Assembly (NCBI GenBank): GCA_016935315.1
Contig: JAFGRD010000111.1
Location: forward strand, 1 to 64,000
DNA length: 64,000 bases
Direction: 5' to 3'
DNA from: Pirellulales bacterium
GTDB taxonomy: Bacteria > Planctomycetota > Planctomycetia > Pirellulales > Thermoguttaceae
Both the position numbers and the translations under genes were made by a program. This document shows, in pieces, positions 55,399 through 64,000 of this stretch. The notes below the pieces were generated by a model. The model saw nothing but the letters and a program-made list of their open reading frames with translations. It made no database searches and was not told the DNA's origin. The stretch's first letter is position 1. Each line of letters starts with the position of its first letter.

Positions 55399-57380
55399 AC
55401 AGAGGGGCGCGAGGGGCCGGGCGTCGCGGGCTGGGCCGTCTTCTGCATGCACGGCAGGGCGAAACAGAAGGTCGAGCCTTTGCCCAACCCCTCCGATTCC
55501 ACCCAGATCCGTCCTCGGTGCACTTCGACAATCCGCTGCACCAGAGCCAGGCCGATCCCCGTTCCCTCGCTCTGTTTGTCCAACTGATTGAACAGACCGA
55601 AGATCTTCGCCTGGTCGTGTGGGTCGATGCCCACCCCATTGTCTCGCACACGACAGGTGACTTCCTCGTCGCCCCGGAGGGCGTCGATTTCGATCCGCGG
55701 CTCCGGTTGGTCACCCATGTACTTGACGGCGTTTTCGACGAGGTTCTGCAAGGCTTCGCGCAGCCGGACGCGATCGCCGTAGACCACGGGCAGGTCGGCG
55801 GAGACCTCCGTCTGCACGCGGTGTTCCCGCAGAGGTCCCTCGACCAACTCCAGGACCTCCTGCACGAGGTCCGCCAGGGCGATCTCCTCGGGCGGACTCA
55901 TCTGCCGCCCGACGCGGGACAGCTCGAGCAGATCGTGCAGCAATTCGGCCATCTTGTCGGCCGCGCCGCCGATGCGCGCCATGGCGTCGGCCACCTGTTC
56001 GGCCTTCCCCGCGGCGAGATCCTCTGCCAGGATGCCCAGATAGCCCTTGATCGTGATCAACGGGCTCTTCAGATCGTGGGAAACCGTGTACGTGAATCGC
56101 GCCAGCTCCGCGTTGCGGGCCTCCAGCTCGGACTGCGCTTTGGCCAGGTTCTCGGTCATTTGATGGAACGTTCGCGTCAGCACGTCGACCTCATCTCCGG
56201 CGGCGGCCTCCTCGAGCTCGGTGGTCTGGTTCGCCTTGGCGATCTCGGCGGCGGTCGCCGTGAGCCTGCCGATTCGCCCCGAGACGGACCGGGCAAAGAC
56301 CACCCCGCCGAAGACGGCAAGTGCCATCGCCACAAGCGATGCCAACAGCAGGGAGCGTTTCGCCCTGCGCACGTGCTGGAGCACTTCCTCGGCGTCGAAC
56401 TCCGCAATCAACATCCAGCCCAGGTCATACGTCTGCGGGTGTTTCGGCAGCGGCCGGAACCGGCTGAACACGGCCAAGGTCTCACGGCCGTCGTCGGTGA
56501 TCATGATGTGACCACTGTCCTTGCCGGAATCCATCGCCTGGGCAACGGCGTTGGCGGCAGAAAGGTCCTGGCCGAACTCAGGCAGTCTGAGGTCGCGTCC
56601 GCCCTTCTGGGGAAGGGCAGCCGGGCTGCTGAGTATGGCTCGGCCGTCCCGATCCACCAGATAGGCCCGGAAGCTCCGGTAGCGAGAACGCGTTTCCAGG
56701 TACTGCACGAGCCTGGCGACGTATTCGATATTCAGCACTCCCTTGACCGCGCCCGAGAAGTTGCCGTCGTCGTCGGTCAGCGCCACCGCAACGGCTATAG
56801 CAAGCGAGTCGGAACTGGCGTCGTACCGCACGTCGCCGAGTTGTTTTCCATCCGTTAGACAAGCCTGATACCACTTCTCGTCGTCCTGGATGTAATCGGT
56901 GGTTCTGCCCGACGCCCCGATAAGCGTGCCGTACCTGTTGGCGACAAGTATCTCCGTGAACAGGGCGTAGCCCTGCTCCTTACCGAGACGGTCCACGTGG
57001 CTCTTGAGTATTCCGGACAGCCCGTTGCCGAGAATCTCTTCGATCAGCGGGGTCTGCCTGCCCGCAATCCAGTCGCCTTCGGTGGATTCGCGGAGGGCCT
57101 CTCGCTGCTGCTTCGACATCCGGCTGAATTCCTCGTTGGACAGCTCGGCATAGCGAGACAGCGACGCAGCCTGGTCAAACCAGTGCAATGCTTCCAGCCG
57201 GTTGGTGATGTTCTCTCGAACCGTCTCCATGGCCAGGGCGATCTCGTCGTCGAGGTTGTCGCCGATCGCGTCCAGCGAAGCGTCTTGCAGCACGTCGAGT
57301 GAGAGATGCCCGGCCGCCCAGACCGCCACGCCGACCAGGAGAAAGCCCAGCGTCAGCTTCGTGCCGATCCTCAGACGCAT
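55395..57380 (-). CDS. sensor histidine kinase with dCache and HAMP domains
   Basis: A 661-aa membrane kinase; ATG 57380 follows GGAAGGG. TM1 is KLTLGFLLVGVAVWAAGHLS. The periplasmic dCache region includes WYQACLTDG, SLAIAVAVALTDDDGNFSGAVKGVLNIEYV and GWMLIAEF. TM2 is LLLASLVAMALAVFGGVVFA. HAMP (about 360-415) leads into the HisKA dimerisation helix with phospho-His435 in FTYTVSHDLKSPL. The HATPase has NLVENAVKY, DNGVGIDP and GTGIGLALVQRIVE. No response regulator is adjacent, so the target is unknown. It would detect a periplasmic small molecule. Confidence 0.9.
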   Translation of the reverse strand: MRLRIGTKLTLGFLLVGVAVWAAGHLSLDVLQDASLDAIGDNLDDEIALAMETVRENITNRLEALHWFDQAASLSRYAELSNEEFSRMSKQQREALRESTEGDWIAGRQTPLIEEILGNGLSGILKSHVDRLGKEQGYALFTEILVANRYGTLIGASGRTTDYIQDDEKWYQACLTDGKQLGDVRYDASSDSLAIAVAVALTDDDGNFSGAVKGVLNIEYVARLVQYLETRSRYRSFRAYLVDRDGRAILSSPAALPQKGGRDLRLPEFGQDLSAANAVAQAMDSGKDSGHIMITDDGRETLAVFSRFRPLPKHPQTYDLGWMLIAEFDAEEVLQHVRRAKRSLLLASLVAMALAVFGGVVFARSVSGRIGRLTATAAEIAKANQTTELEEAAAGDEVDVLTRTFHQMTENLAKAQSELEARNAELARFTYTVSHDLKSPLITIKGYLGILAEDLAAGKAEQVADAMARIGGAADKMAELLHDLLELSRVGRQMSPPEEIALADLVQEVLELVEGPLREHRVQTEVSADLPVVYGDRVRLREALQNLVENAVKYMGDQPEPRIEIDALRGDEEVTCRVRDNGVGIDPHDQAKIFGLFNQLDKQSEGTGIGLALVQRIVEVHRGRIWVESEGLGKGSTFCFALPCMQKTAQPATPGPSRPSV

Positions 57381-57563
57381 GGCAACCCTTCCGATTTGCC
57401 ACAATGGGAGCAAACAGAGGCACAGACAAGAATAGAACATTCGGGGGCCCTGCCGTCTAGTTGCCTCTTTGCGGCTTGGCGGCAATAATGGGGGGTGCAA
57501 CGAATCCCCTTGCGAATAGGCGTTGGAAGAAGAACGGACCGGAGAGCCGGGTGTAGTCACCTC

Positions 57564-58277
57564 ATGAATTCCGCCAACGACGGCGAAGTCTTTATCGAGA
57601 CGCGAAAACTCACGCGCCAATACCAGGTAGGGTCGGCCAAAGTGCAGGCCTTGGACGGGATCGATCTGAACGTGAGACGACGCGAGTTTCTGGCCGTCCT
57701 GGGTGTCAGCGGGTCCGGAAAATCGACCTTGCTGCACCTCCTGGGTGGGTTGGATACCCCAACCTCTGGAAGCGTTTGCGTGGACGGCCGGGACCTGGCC
57801 TCGCTAAACGCTTACCAGCGGACCCTCTATCGGCGGACGGGCGTCGGGTTCGTGTTCCAGTCGTACTACCTCGTACCCAGCTTGACCGCCGAGGAGAACA
57901 TCTCGCTGGCCCTGACCTTTCAAGGCACATTCGGCCAGCAGCGGCGGCGACAGGCGGCCGAGGCGATCCGCCGCGTCGGGCTGACCCACCGCGCCGGCCA
58001 CCGCCCCAGCCAACTCAGCGGCGGCGAACAACAGCGAGTCGCCCTGGCCCGGGCCATCGTCCACGCGCCCGCGCTGCTGCTGGCCGACGAGCCCACCGGC
58101 AACCTCGACGAGGCCACCGCCGCCGAAGTGATCGCCCTGTTGTCGCGAACGCACCGCGACCTGGGGACCACCGTGGTCATGGTCACGCACAACCGCGAGA
58201 TGGCCGCCCGGGTGGCCGATCGCATCGTCCGTTTGCGAGACGGCCGTCTGGTCGACGAGGAGGCCGCTGCGCCATGA
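57564..58277 (+). CDS. ABC transporter ATP-binding subunit (MacB/LolD type)
   Basis: A 237-aa ATPase with Walker A GVSGSGKST, Q-loop FVFQSYYLVPSLTAEENI, signature LSGGEQQRVALARA, Walker B ALLLADEPTGNLD and switch His in MVTHN. The FQxxxLxPxLTxxEN and LSGGExQR patterns are those of the MacB/LolD/FtsE group, which drives periplasmic-facing mechanotransmission rather than classical import. ATG 57564 has a weak ribosome site; GTG 57495 in the same frame would add 23 residues. Its TGA overlaps the permease ATG, so the two form an operon. Confidence 0.92.
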   Translation: MNSANDGEVFIETRKLTRQYQVGSAKVQALDGIDLNVRRREFLAVLGVSGSGKSTLLHLLGGLDTPTSGSVCVDGRDLASLNAYQRTLYRRTGVGFVFQSYYLVPSLTAEENISLALTFQGTFGQQRRRQAAEAIRRVGLTHRAGHRPSQLSGGEQQRVALARAIVHAPALLLADEPTGNLDEATAAEVIALLSRTHRDLGTTVVMVTHNREMAARVADRIVRLRDGRLVDEEAAAP

Positions 58278-59572
58278 GGATACTCAGGATCGTGCAACTG
58301 GCGTTGGAGGGTCTTCGCCGCACGCCGCTGCGCGTGGCCTTGACCTGGCTGGGAGTAACGATCGCCAGCGGCGCACTGGTCTCGATGGTCGCTTTCGCGC
58401 TGGGGATCCAGAGAAGTGCGGAAACGCCCTTTCGGGCGCTGGGCCTGGTCAACCATATCCAGGTAAAGCCCGAAGAGAAAGACGAGGGTAAAAACCCCGA
58501 TGCCGCGGTGCTCGACGACGACGCGCTGCGGCGGATCGAAGCCCTGCCCGGCGTCGTGGTGGCCTATCCCGATTTCCGCGTCAGCGATGTCAAATTGACC
58601 TGCGGCCAACAGACCAAGAAGGTCATGGCACTGGGCCTGCCACGGCAGATCTCGCTGTTCGAGATGGCCCAGGAAGCCGACCTGGTCGGCGATTATTTCA
58701 CCCCCGGCGAAGCCCCCGAGGCCATCCTCAGCAAGCGGCTGGCCGCAGAGCTCGGCTTCGAGTCGCCCGACGACGCGGTCGGGGCGAAGGTCGCCCTGGA
58801 GGCGTCCGGCTTGTCGCCCGAGCAGGAAGCGACCTTCGCCTTCCAGCGCAAACGGTTCACGGTGACCGTCGTGGGGATCTACAGCATTCCGCACCCCATG
58901 CCGGGGCCGATCAGCCGGGCCGTCCTGCTGCCGGTCGATCTGATGAAGCAAATCCCCGGTATCCGTCTCGCGCCGGCCCTGGAGCGCCTGAAAGCCGGCG
59001 GAAGCGCGACCGCCGCCGGCTACGAAAAAGCCACCGTCCGCGTGGAACACTACCGCGATCTGCAGCGCGTCGAAAAGGCCGTCAAGGAGATGGGATTCCG
59101 CACCCGCACGGTGCTGAGCCGGCTGGACAAGATGCGGGCGTTCTTCGTGTTCATCGACGTGCTGTTGGCCGCCGTGGGGACCGTCGCCCTGGTCGTGGCC
59201 GGGCTGGGGATCATCAACACGCTGCTGATGTCGGTGCTCGAACGTTACCAGGAAATCGGCATCTACAAGGCCATCGGCGCCTCCGACGGCGACCTGGCCG
59301 TGCTCTTCCTGACCGAGGCCGGCGTGATCGGTCTGCTGGGAGGACTGGGCGGGCTGGCCCTGGGGCGCTCCGTCTCCTGGCTGTTGGAGATCGGTGTGAA
59401 CACCTACGCCCGCAGCCAAGGCGTCGCCACCGATCTGCAAGTCTTCGCCTTCCCGCTCTGGTTGCTGGTCGCCGCCGTCGCGTTCTCCGCGGTCATCAGC
59501 GTGCTGGCCGGTGTCTATCCGGCGATCCGCGCGGCGCGGGTCGATCCGATCCGGGCGCTCCGGCGGGAATAG
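58274..59572 (+). CDS. ABC transporter permease (MacB/FtsX family)
   Basis: A 432-aa permease coupled by ATGA overlap to the ATPase. It has one N-terminal helix (TPLRVALTWLGVTIASGALVSMVAFALG), a large extracytoplasmic domain (about residues 45-290) and three C-terminal helices with the FtsX-type signature VALVVAGLGIINTLLMSVLERYQEIGIYKAIGA. The ending VDPIRALRRE is also typical. The periplasmic domain is longer than that of LolC, and no MacA adaptor is next to it. Likely role: lipoprotein or peptide export, substrate unknown. Confidence 0.9.
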   Translation: MRILRIVQLALEGLRRTPLRVALTWLGVTIASGALVSMVAFALGIQRSAETPFRALGLVNHIQVKPEEKDEGKNPDAAVLDDDALRRIEALPGVVVAYPDFRVSDVKLTCGQQTKKVMALGLPRQISLFEMAQEADLVGDYFTPGEAPEAILSKRLAAELGFESPDDAVGAKVALEASGLSPEQEATFAFQRKRFTVTVVGIYSIPHPMPGPISRAVLLPVDLMKQIPGIRLAPALERLKAGGSATAAGYEKATVRVEHYRDLQRVEKAVKEMGFRTRTVLSRLDKMRAFFVFIDVLLAAVGTVALVVAGLGIINTLLMSVLERYQEIGIYKAIGASDGDLAVLFLTEAGVIGLLGGLGGLALGRSVSWLLEIGVNTYARSQGVATDLQVFAFPLWLLVAAVAFSAVISVLAGVYPAIRAARVDPIRALRRE

Positions 59573-59815
59573 GGGCCCGGCAACGCGAGGGACTTGCGAA
59601 GCAAATGCCGGCGGAGCATAATGGGGACGCTTGGAACCGCGAATGGGAGACGTCGCCGAATCCGCGAGAATTTGGCCAGCAAGAACGCAGCTGGATTCGC
59701 AAGAATTCGGACGGCCGTGATGCTGAAGGGCCCCCAAGCGGAAGTCTTGCGACGACAGCTACCTTCGGACGGAAGTAGTACGAAGGTGTTCTGAAACCCA
59801 ACTCAGGTCCCTGCC

Positions 59816-61171
59816 ATGAACACTCGAGAGCAACACGACCCCCCCGTTTCGTCGCGGCGTGATTTCCTGAAGCGATCGGGCCAGGTCCTGGCCGGCACGG
59901 CGCTGGCCGGCGCCGTCGTGCCCCGATGCCACGCGGCCGAGGACAACACGATCAAAGTGGCGCTGATCGGCTGCGGCGGGCGGGGTACCGGCGCGGCCGC
60001 CAACGCCCTGTCGACCAGCGGCCCCACGAAGCTGTGGGCTATGGCCGACGCCTTCGACGATCGCCTGGACGCCAGCCTGAAGAACCTCTCGCCGCAGTTC
60101 GAGAAGCAGATTGACGTGCCGGAGGACCGCCGCTTCGTCGGGCTGGACGCCTACCGGAAGGCCATCGACGCGCTGGACCCCGGCGACGTCGTCTTGCTGG
60201 CCACGCCGCCGGCGTTCCGCCCGATCCACCTGGAATACGCCGTCGAGCGGGGACGCCACGTGTTCATGGAGAAGTCGTTTGCCGTCGACGCGCCGGGCGT
60301 ACGGCGCGTGCTCCGCGCCGGCGAGGCGGCCGGGCAAAAAAACCTGAAGATCGCCTCCGGCCTGATGTGGCGCCACGACAAGCCGCGAGAAGAAGTGATC
60401 CGCCGGCTGCACGACGGCGAGATCGGCGAGATCCATACGCTGCGCACGTACCGGATGCACGGGCCCGTCGGCTCGTTCCCCAAGCCGGCGGACATGAGCG
60501 AGCTGGCCTACCAGATCCGCAACTACTGCAACTTCACCTGGACCAATGCCAGCTTCTTCGTCGACTGGCTGATCCACAACATCGACGTCTGCTGCTGGGC
60601 GAAGGACGCCTGGCCGGTCGCCGCCCAAGGACACGGCGGCCGGCAAGTGCGGACGTCGCCCGACCAGATGTTCGACCACTACTGCGTGGAATACACGTTT
60701 GCCGACGGTGCCCACCTCTATGCCCAGGCACGCCACATGGACAAGTGCTGGGGCATCTTCAGCGACTTCGCCCACGGCGCCTGCGGCTCGGCCGTGATCA
60801 TGGAGAACCTGGGCGCGCCGAAGCCGCGGATCTACAAGAATCAGAACCAGATCGCGGCCAACGAGGTCTGGCGCTACGACGGCCCGCAGCCCAACGCCTA
60901 CCAGGTCGAACACGATCTGTTGTTTGACGCCATCCGCCAGGACACACCCTACAACGAGGCCCAACGGGCGGCCTACGCCGCGATGGCCTCGATTCTCGGG
61001 CGGATGGCGGCCTTCTCCGGCCAGATGGTTACCTGGGACGAAGCGATGGCCTCCGACCTCGAATTGGCCCCGGGGCTGGAGGACTACACTTGGGACTCCG
61101 AAGCGCCGGTCGTGCCGGACGAGGGGGGCCAATATCCGGTCGCCATGCCGGGCGTATCGAAGGCCTTTTGA
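59816..61171 (+). CDS. Tat-exported Gfo/Idh/MocA oxidoreductase
   Basis: A 451-aa protein with the twin-arginine leader SSRRDFLKRSGQVLAG and a cleavage region near RCHAAED. It carries the same landmark sequences as the 29599 product (IGCGGRGTGAAANALST, FMEKSFAVDAPG, NFTWTNASFFVDWLIHNIDVCCW, NAYQVEHDLLF), indicating recent or functionally constrained duplication. It is followed after 46 bp by another family member (61218), so the two are probably co-transcribed. The gap 59573-59815 before it contains a degenerate copy of the gaagtc-type intergenic palindrome and no gene. Confidence 0.88.
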   Translation: MNTREQHDPPVSSRRDFLKRSGQVLAGTALAGAVVPRCHAAEDNTIKVALIGCGGRGTGAAANALSTSGPTKLWAMADAFDDRLDASLKNLSPQFEKQIDVPEDRRFVGLDAYRKAIDALDPGDVVLLATPPAFRPIHLEYAVERGRHVFMEKSFAVDAPGVRRVLRAGEAAGQKNLKIASGLMWRHDKPREEVIRRLHDGEIGEIHTLRTYRMHGPVGSFPKPADMSELAYQIRNYCNFTWTNASFFVDWLIHNIDVCCWAKDAWPVAAQGHGGRQVRTSPDQMFDHYCVEYTFADGAHLYAQARHMDKCWGIFSDFAHGACGSAVIMENLGAPKPRIYKNQNQIAANEVWRYDGPQPNAYQVEHDLLFDAIRQDTPYNEAQRAAYAAMASILGRMAAFSGQMVTWDEAMASDLELAPGLEDYTWDSEAPVVPDEGGQYPVAMPGVSKAF

Positions 61172-61217
61172 CCCGAGCCAACTGAAACACGATTATTGTG
61201 AACCGAGGGAAAGAACC

Positions 61218-62492
61218 ATGACCAGCAAGAACCCCAATCGAACCGAACGCGAACCGAATCGCCGCGAGTTTCTGCGTACCGCCGGCGCGGCTGCCGGCCT
61301 GGCGGCGTATGCCGCGCCGCGAGTGACCGTTTTGGCCCAGGAAGCCCAGGGGGCCAACGAGCGGATCGGCGTCGGGTTCGTGGGGGTCGGCAGCCGCTGC
61401 CAGGCCCATATCGACATCGTCAACGCCCTGAAGCAGGAGAACCTGGCCGAGCCGGTGGCCGTCTGCGACGTTTACCGGCCGCGTCTGGAAGCCGCCGCGC
61501 AGAAGTGTGGCGGCGTGCAGACGTATCGTGCCCACGAGGAGCTGCTCGAGGACCCGAACGTCGACGTGGTTTGCATCGCCACGCCCGACCGCCATCATGC
61601 CCCGCAGGCGATCGACGCCGTGAAGGCCGGCAAGGACGTCTATTGCGAGAAGCCGCTGACGCACTGGTCGCAGTTCGAGCTGGCCAAGAAGCTCGAGGAG
61701 GCGGCCACGGCCGGCGGCCGGATCGTCCAGGTGGGCACGCAGTACATGGCCGACGAGAACTACGCCAAGGTGTCGAAGATGGTCAAGGACGGCGTGATCG
61801 GCAAGCCGGTCCATGCCCAACTCGGCTACTTCCGCCGCGGCGACTGGGGTGAACGCATGGAGATTCTCGACGCCCAGGCGAAACCGGGCCCCGATCTCGA
61901 TTGGAAGCGCTTTCTCGGCGACGCGCCCCAGGTGGATTACACGGTATCGCGTTTCTTCCAGTGGCGGCTTTACTGGGATTACGCCGGCGGCCCGGCCACC
62001 GACTTGCTGGTCCACACGTTCACGCCCGTCTTCTGCCTGTTGGAGCTGGACTATCCCGAGCGGGTGTTCGGCGGGGGCGGCGGCTTCCAGTACGACCGCG
62101 AAGTGCCCGACCAGTGCAACATCATCGCCGACTACAAGGACGGCCCCAGCGTGGTGATGATGAACTCGCTGTCGAACTACACGGGCATCGAGACCAAGAT
62201 TCGCGGCACCAACGGGATCATCATCCTGACCAACGCCGGAATCCGCATCGTGCCGATCGATCCGGCGACCAACAAGGAGACCGACGAGATCGTGCTGCAG
62301 TGGAATGGGATGGGCGACACGTCGAAGCTCTGGCGCAACCTGTTGGACTGCGTGAAGAGCCGCCAGCAGCCGTTCAGCCCCATCGCCGCGGCGGTCCGCG
62401 TCCAGGCGCCGTTAAGCGCCGGCATCATCGGCCACCGCGAGAACAAGGTCGTGCTGTTCGATGCAGAAACGGAGAAGCTGGTGCTCTCGTAG
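61218..62492 (+). CDS. Tat-exported Gfo/Idh/MocA oxidoreductase
   Basis: A 424-aa protein; ATG 61218 follows GAGGGAAAG. The leader PNRREFLRTAGAAAGLA has the twin-arginine motif and ends near VLAQE. Motifs: FVGVGSRCQAHI, VDVVCIATPDRHHAP, CEKPLTHW and the C-terminal GTNGIIILTNAGIRIVPID. The DRHHAP and CEKPL pattern is closer to the 18552 protein (DHIHAP, CEKPL) than to its direct neighbour, so this locus holds two different subgroups side by side. Substrate unknown. Confidence 0.88.
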   Translation: MTSKNPNRTEREPNRREFLRTAGAAAGLAAYAAPRVTVLAQEAQGANERIGVGFVGVGSRCQAHIDIVNALKQENLAEPVAVCDVYRPRLEAAAQKCGGVQTYRAHEELLEDPNVDVVCIATPDRHHAPQAIDAVKAGKDVYCEKPLTHWSQFELAKKLEEAATAGGRIVQVGTQYMADENYAKVSKMVKDGVIGKPVHAQLGYFRRGDWGERMEILDAQAKPGPDLDWKRFLGDAPQVDYTVSRFFQWRLYWDYAGGPATDLLVHTFTPVFCLLELDYPERVFGGGGGFQYDREVPDQCNIIADYKDGPSVVMMNSLSNYTGIETKIRGTNGIIILTNAGIRIVPIDPATNKETDEIVLQWNGMGDTSKLWRNLLDCVKSRQQPFSPIAAAVRVQAPLSAGIIGHRENKVVLFDAETEKLVLS

Positions 62493-62553
62493 CGCGGAGC
62501 CGCTGCGCGTCCTCGATCTCTCGCGTCGGCGCCGCTGGCGTCTTGACAAGCCT

Positions 62554-62937
62554 TCAGGGCAGCGGCAGCCAACGGGGCGTGCTCTTGGCTGGCAGGCGAT
62601 CCAGGCGATCGGTCCAATAGTCGGTCAATGCCGCGTGCACCGCCCTGCAGAGTTCGTCGCTGCTCTCGGGAGCGTCGACCGTGTCGGCCACCATCCGCGG
62701 GATGTCGATCTCGGTGTCTTCCATGGCCCAGCAGAAAAACGTCTTGCGACCCAGCCAGACGTGCGTCCTCTCGGACCAGAGTGCTTTGGAGGCGCTAGCG
62801 CAATGCGTGAAACGAAACAACGCATCGGCGGCCAGACGAACGGCGGCCTTGAAGGGCAATCGGCTGGCACGGTATCGAACGAACCGTTGACGAGCCGAGA
62901 GAGGGCTCGACAGCGGATAGATCCGCCGGGTGTTCAT
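62554..62937 (-). CDS. hypothetical protein, 127 aa
   Basis: ATG 62937 follows an AGGAGG ribosome site, good support for expression. The protein is basic at the N-terminus (NTRRIYPLSSPLSARQRFVRYRASRLPFKAAVR) and ends in a short acidic-to-neutral helix (DELCRAVHAALTDYWTDRLDRL). I see no membrane segment, Cys cluster or known motif. It lies convergent to the 61218 gene and upstream of nothing evident. Confidence 0.6.
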   Translation of the reverse strand: MNTRRIYPLSSPLSARQRFVRYRASRLPFKAAVRLAADALFRFTHCASASKALWSERTHVWLGRKTFFCWAMEDTEIDIPRMVADTVDAPESSDELCRAVHAALTDYWTDRLDRLPAKSTPRWLPLP

Positions 62938-63003
62938 GGTCAACTCCTCCTGCAACGGCGTCTGCGGCAACCGCGGGACAAGCGGGCCGCGGCTGGGAGT
63001 GCG

Positions 63004-63162
63004 TCAATACTCCGTGGCATCCGAGTTCTCGACGACGTCCGGCTCGGTGACTCGGTCCCCCTCTTCTTTTCTCCTCTGGCGGCGGGCCCTCTTCTCCTCG
63101 GCCTTTCGCTTCTTCTCCATCTCTCGGGACCGTTTCAGGTACGTGTTCTGATTTCTGGCCAC
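63004..63162 (-). CDS. small Lys/Arg/Glu-rich protein, 52 aa (GTG start)
   Basis: GTG 63162 follows AAAGGGA. The product starts MARNQNTYLKRSREMEKKRKAEEKRARRQRR and then turns acidic (EGDRVTEPDVVENSDATEY). This is the common small bacterial protein with an N-terminal NTYxKRxREMEKKRKAEEKR core of unknown function, often near cold-shock genes, as here (170 bp away, same strand). A nucleic-acid-binding or ribosome-associated role is an inference from charge. The longer frame that starts at 63288 lacks a ribosome site. Confidence 0.75.
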   Translation of the reverse strand: MARNQNTYLKRSREMEKKRKAEEKRARRQRRKEEGDRVTEPDVVENSDATEY

Positions 63163-63332
63163 GCGTTCCCTTTCTGACTGGGCTTCGGAAAAACGACGAG
63201 TCCGAAGCGAGTGAATGAGAACGGCTGCGTAGCAGGCGTGCTCGTTCATGTGCGCCGTCGTGCCAACGTAGCGTACTGAGGACGCCAAGCGTTTCGGCGT
63301 TGGCGCCCTCAGTAGCGCAATGGCCGGCGGAA

Positions 63333-63530
63333 CTAGGCGACGGTCACGGTCTCCGCGCGAGGCCCTTTCGGCCCGCGACCTTCCGTGTAGGTCACCGCTT
63401 GCCCTTCGCGAAGGGACTCAAACGGCGTGCCTTCGACCGAGGAATGGTGGAAGAATATCTCTCCCCGCTCACCCTCGATGAATCCAAAACCCCTCTCAGA
63501 CACCAATTTCTTGATCGTACCTTGTGCCAT
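63333..63530 (-). CDS. cold-shock domain protein (CspA family)
   Basis: A 65-aa OB-fold protein with both RNA-binding motifs in order: RNP1-like GFGFIEGERGE and RNP2-like EIFFHHSS, plus the C-terminal GRGPKGPRAETVTV. Such proteins bind single-stranded RNA and act as RNA chaperones. ATG 63530 has AAGGAG 11 bp upstream. RNP1 is KGFGFI-like with Arg replacing the first Lys, as in many planctomycete copies. The 360-bp leader upstream could be a cold-responsive 5' UTR. Confidence 0.93.
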   Translation of the reverse strand: MAQGTIKKLVSERGFGFIEGERGEIFFHHSSVEGTPFESLREGQAVTYTEGRGPKGPRAETVTVA

Positions 63531-63894
63531 ACTGACAACAACTCCTTGAAACAAAACGAGAAACATAAGTGGACCGGCGTGGCGCAGCCGCCGAATGCCT
63601 TGCGGAAATTTGGCACGAAGGTCACGCAGGCGGGGGCAAGCACGTCAACCGCGATCGAAGACACGCCTGCGGCAGTTCGCCGTGAAGCGACCTGGAGAGG
63701 AAGAATCTCGAAAGAAGCTGAAGGGGCCCTACTTCTACACGCCCCCACAACAGGTACTATAGCACTTGAACCTGCCTGGGGAAAGGGGGCTCGGCGGAAT
63801 ATTCTCCTTCGTGCCGGCCTGGTGCCCCTCGTGTGAGGATTGCCAGAGTGGGTTGTTCTGGGAAAGGCAGGTGGTTTGGGGGAGAAACGTTCCG
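63531..63894. other. 364-bp gene-free region upstream of the cold-shock gene
   Basis: Nothing coding is supported here. On the minus strand TATAGT at 63761-63756 may be a -10 box without a good -35 partner. A start there would give a leader of roughly 220 nt, a length typical of csp transcripts whose structure changes with temperature. The open frames crossing it are not credible. Confidence 0.4.
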
Positions 63895-64000
63895 TCAATT
63901 CCCCTCCGATGACTTCGCCTTCTGGCGCCGGTCCAGAATCTCCTCGATTTGATCCATCACCCGGTTCATCACGGCCATAGTGCGGTCGAACGGCGCGCTG
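63895..64000 (-). CDS. C-terminal part of a hypothetical protein, cut by the window end
   Basis: The last 34 codons of a leftward gene that begins beyond the window. The end is helical and charged (MNRVMDQIEEILDRRQKAKSSEGN) and closes with TGA. No family can be assigned from this piece. Confidence 0.55.
   Translation of the reverse strand, partial: SAPFDRTMAVMNRVMDQIEEILDRRQKAKSSEGN

Noticed and set aside
63300-63836. 178-codon plus-strand frame opposite the cold-shock gene
   Set aside because: It is antisense to a clear CspA gene and has no ribosome site.

Overview
The window looks like a chromosomal segment of a planctomycete, most likely Pirellulales-like. It is high-GC and encodes very large secreted proteins that carry the planctomycete N-terminal LEPLExRxLLS tag and dockerin repeats. 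It also has five twin-arginine-exported Gfo/Idh/MocA oxidoreductases, a DUF1080 protein, a multihaem cytochrome with a hydrazine-synthase-alpha-like middle section, and a replication cluster dnaA-dnaN-DUF721-gyrB. No rRNA, tRNA or CRISPR array was found.

Layout. 1-2.2 kb: a small orphan reading frame, an apparently intact IS256-family insertion sequence and gene debris. 2.2-20 kb: a zinc-ribbon membrane protein, a SAM methyltransferase and a TIM-barrel sugar isomerase/epimerase facing right. These are followed by a leftward block: second sugar isomerase, URO-D-family protein, UbiA prenyltransferase, methylmalonate-semialdehyde-type dehydrogenase, giant cytochrome c protein. Then comes a convergent pair of Tat-exported FucI-like paralogues and an exported Gfo/Idh/MocA protein. 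20-26 kb: replication genes, with a candidate oriC between dnaA and dnaN. 25.7-31 kb: a hypothetical two-gene unit whose first gene carries a nonsense codon, a YqgE/AlgH protein and two divergent Gfo/Idh/MocA genes. 31-45 kb: two giant tagged secreted proteins, one with two subtilisin domains and one of the gingipain (C25) type. 45-53 kb: a DapA-superfamily aldolase, an ECF sigma/anti-sigma/PDZ module, a BioF-like enzyme, an exported flavodoxin and a metallo-beta-lactamase-fold protein. 52.7-64 kb: a decayed membrane gene, a small zinc-ribbon protein, an isolated Flp pilin, DUF1080, a sensor histidine kinase, a MacB-type ABC pair, two more Gfo/Idh/MocA genes in tandem, small basic and cold-shock proteins, and a gene cut by the window edge.

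How the genes fit together. Exported Gfo/Idh/MocA dehydrogenases, DUF1080 (a family that includes 3-keto-glycoside hydrolases), two TIM-barrel epimerases, the DapA-superfamily aldolase and the semialdehyde dehydrogenase fit oxidative glycan and sugar catabolism, though no complete pathway is encoded here. The giant proteases and the Flp pilin fit a surface-attached, polymer-degrading life style. Start codons were chosen mainly by Shine-Dalgarno spacing and conserved N-termini. Identities rest on recognised motifs read by eye; no database search was run.
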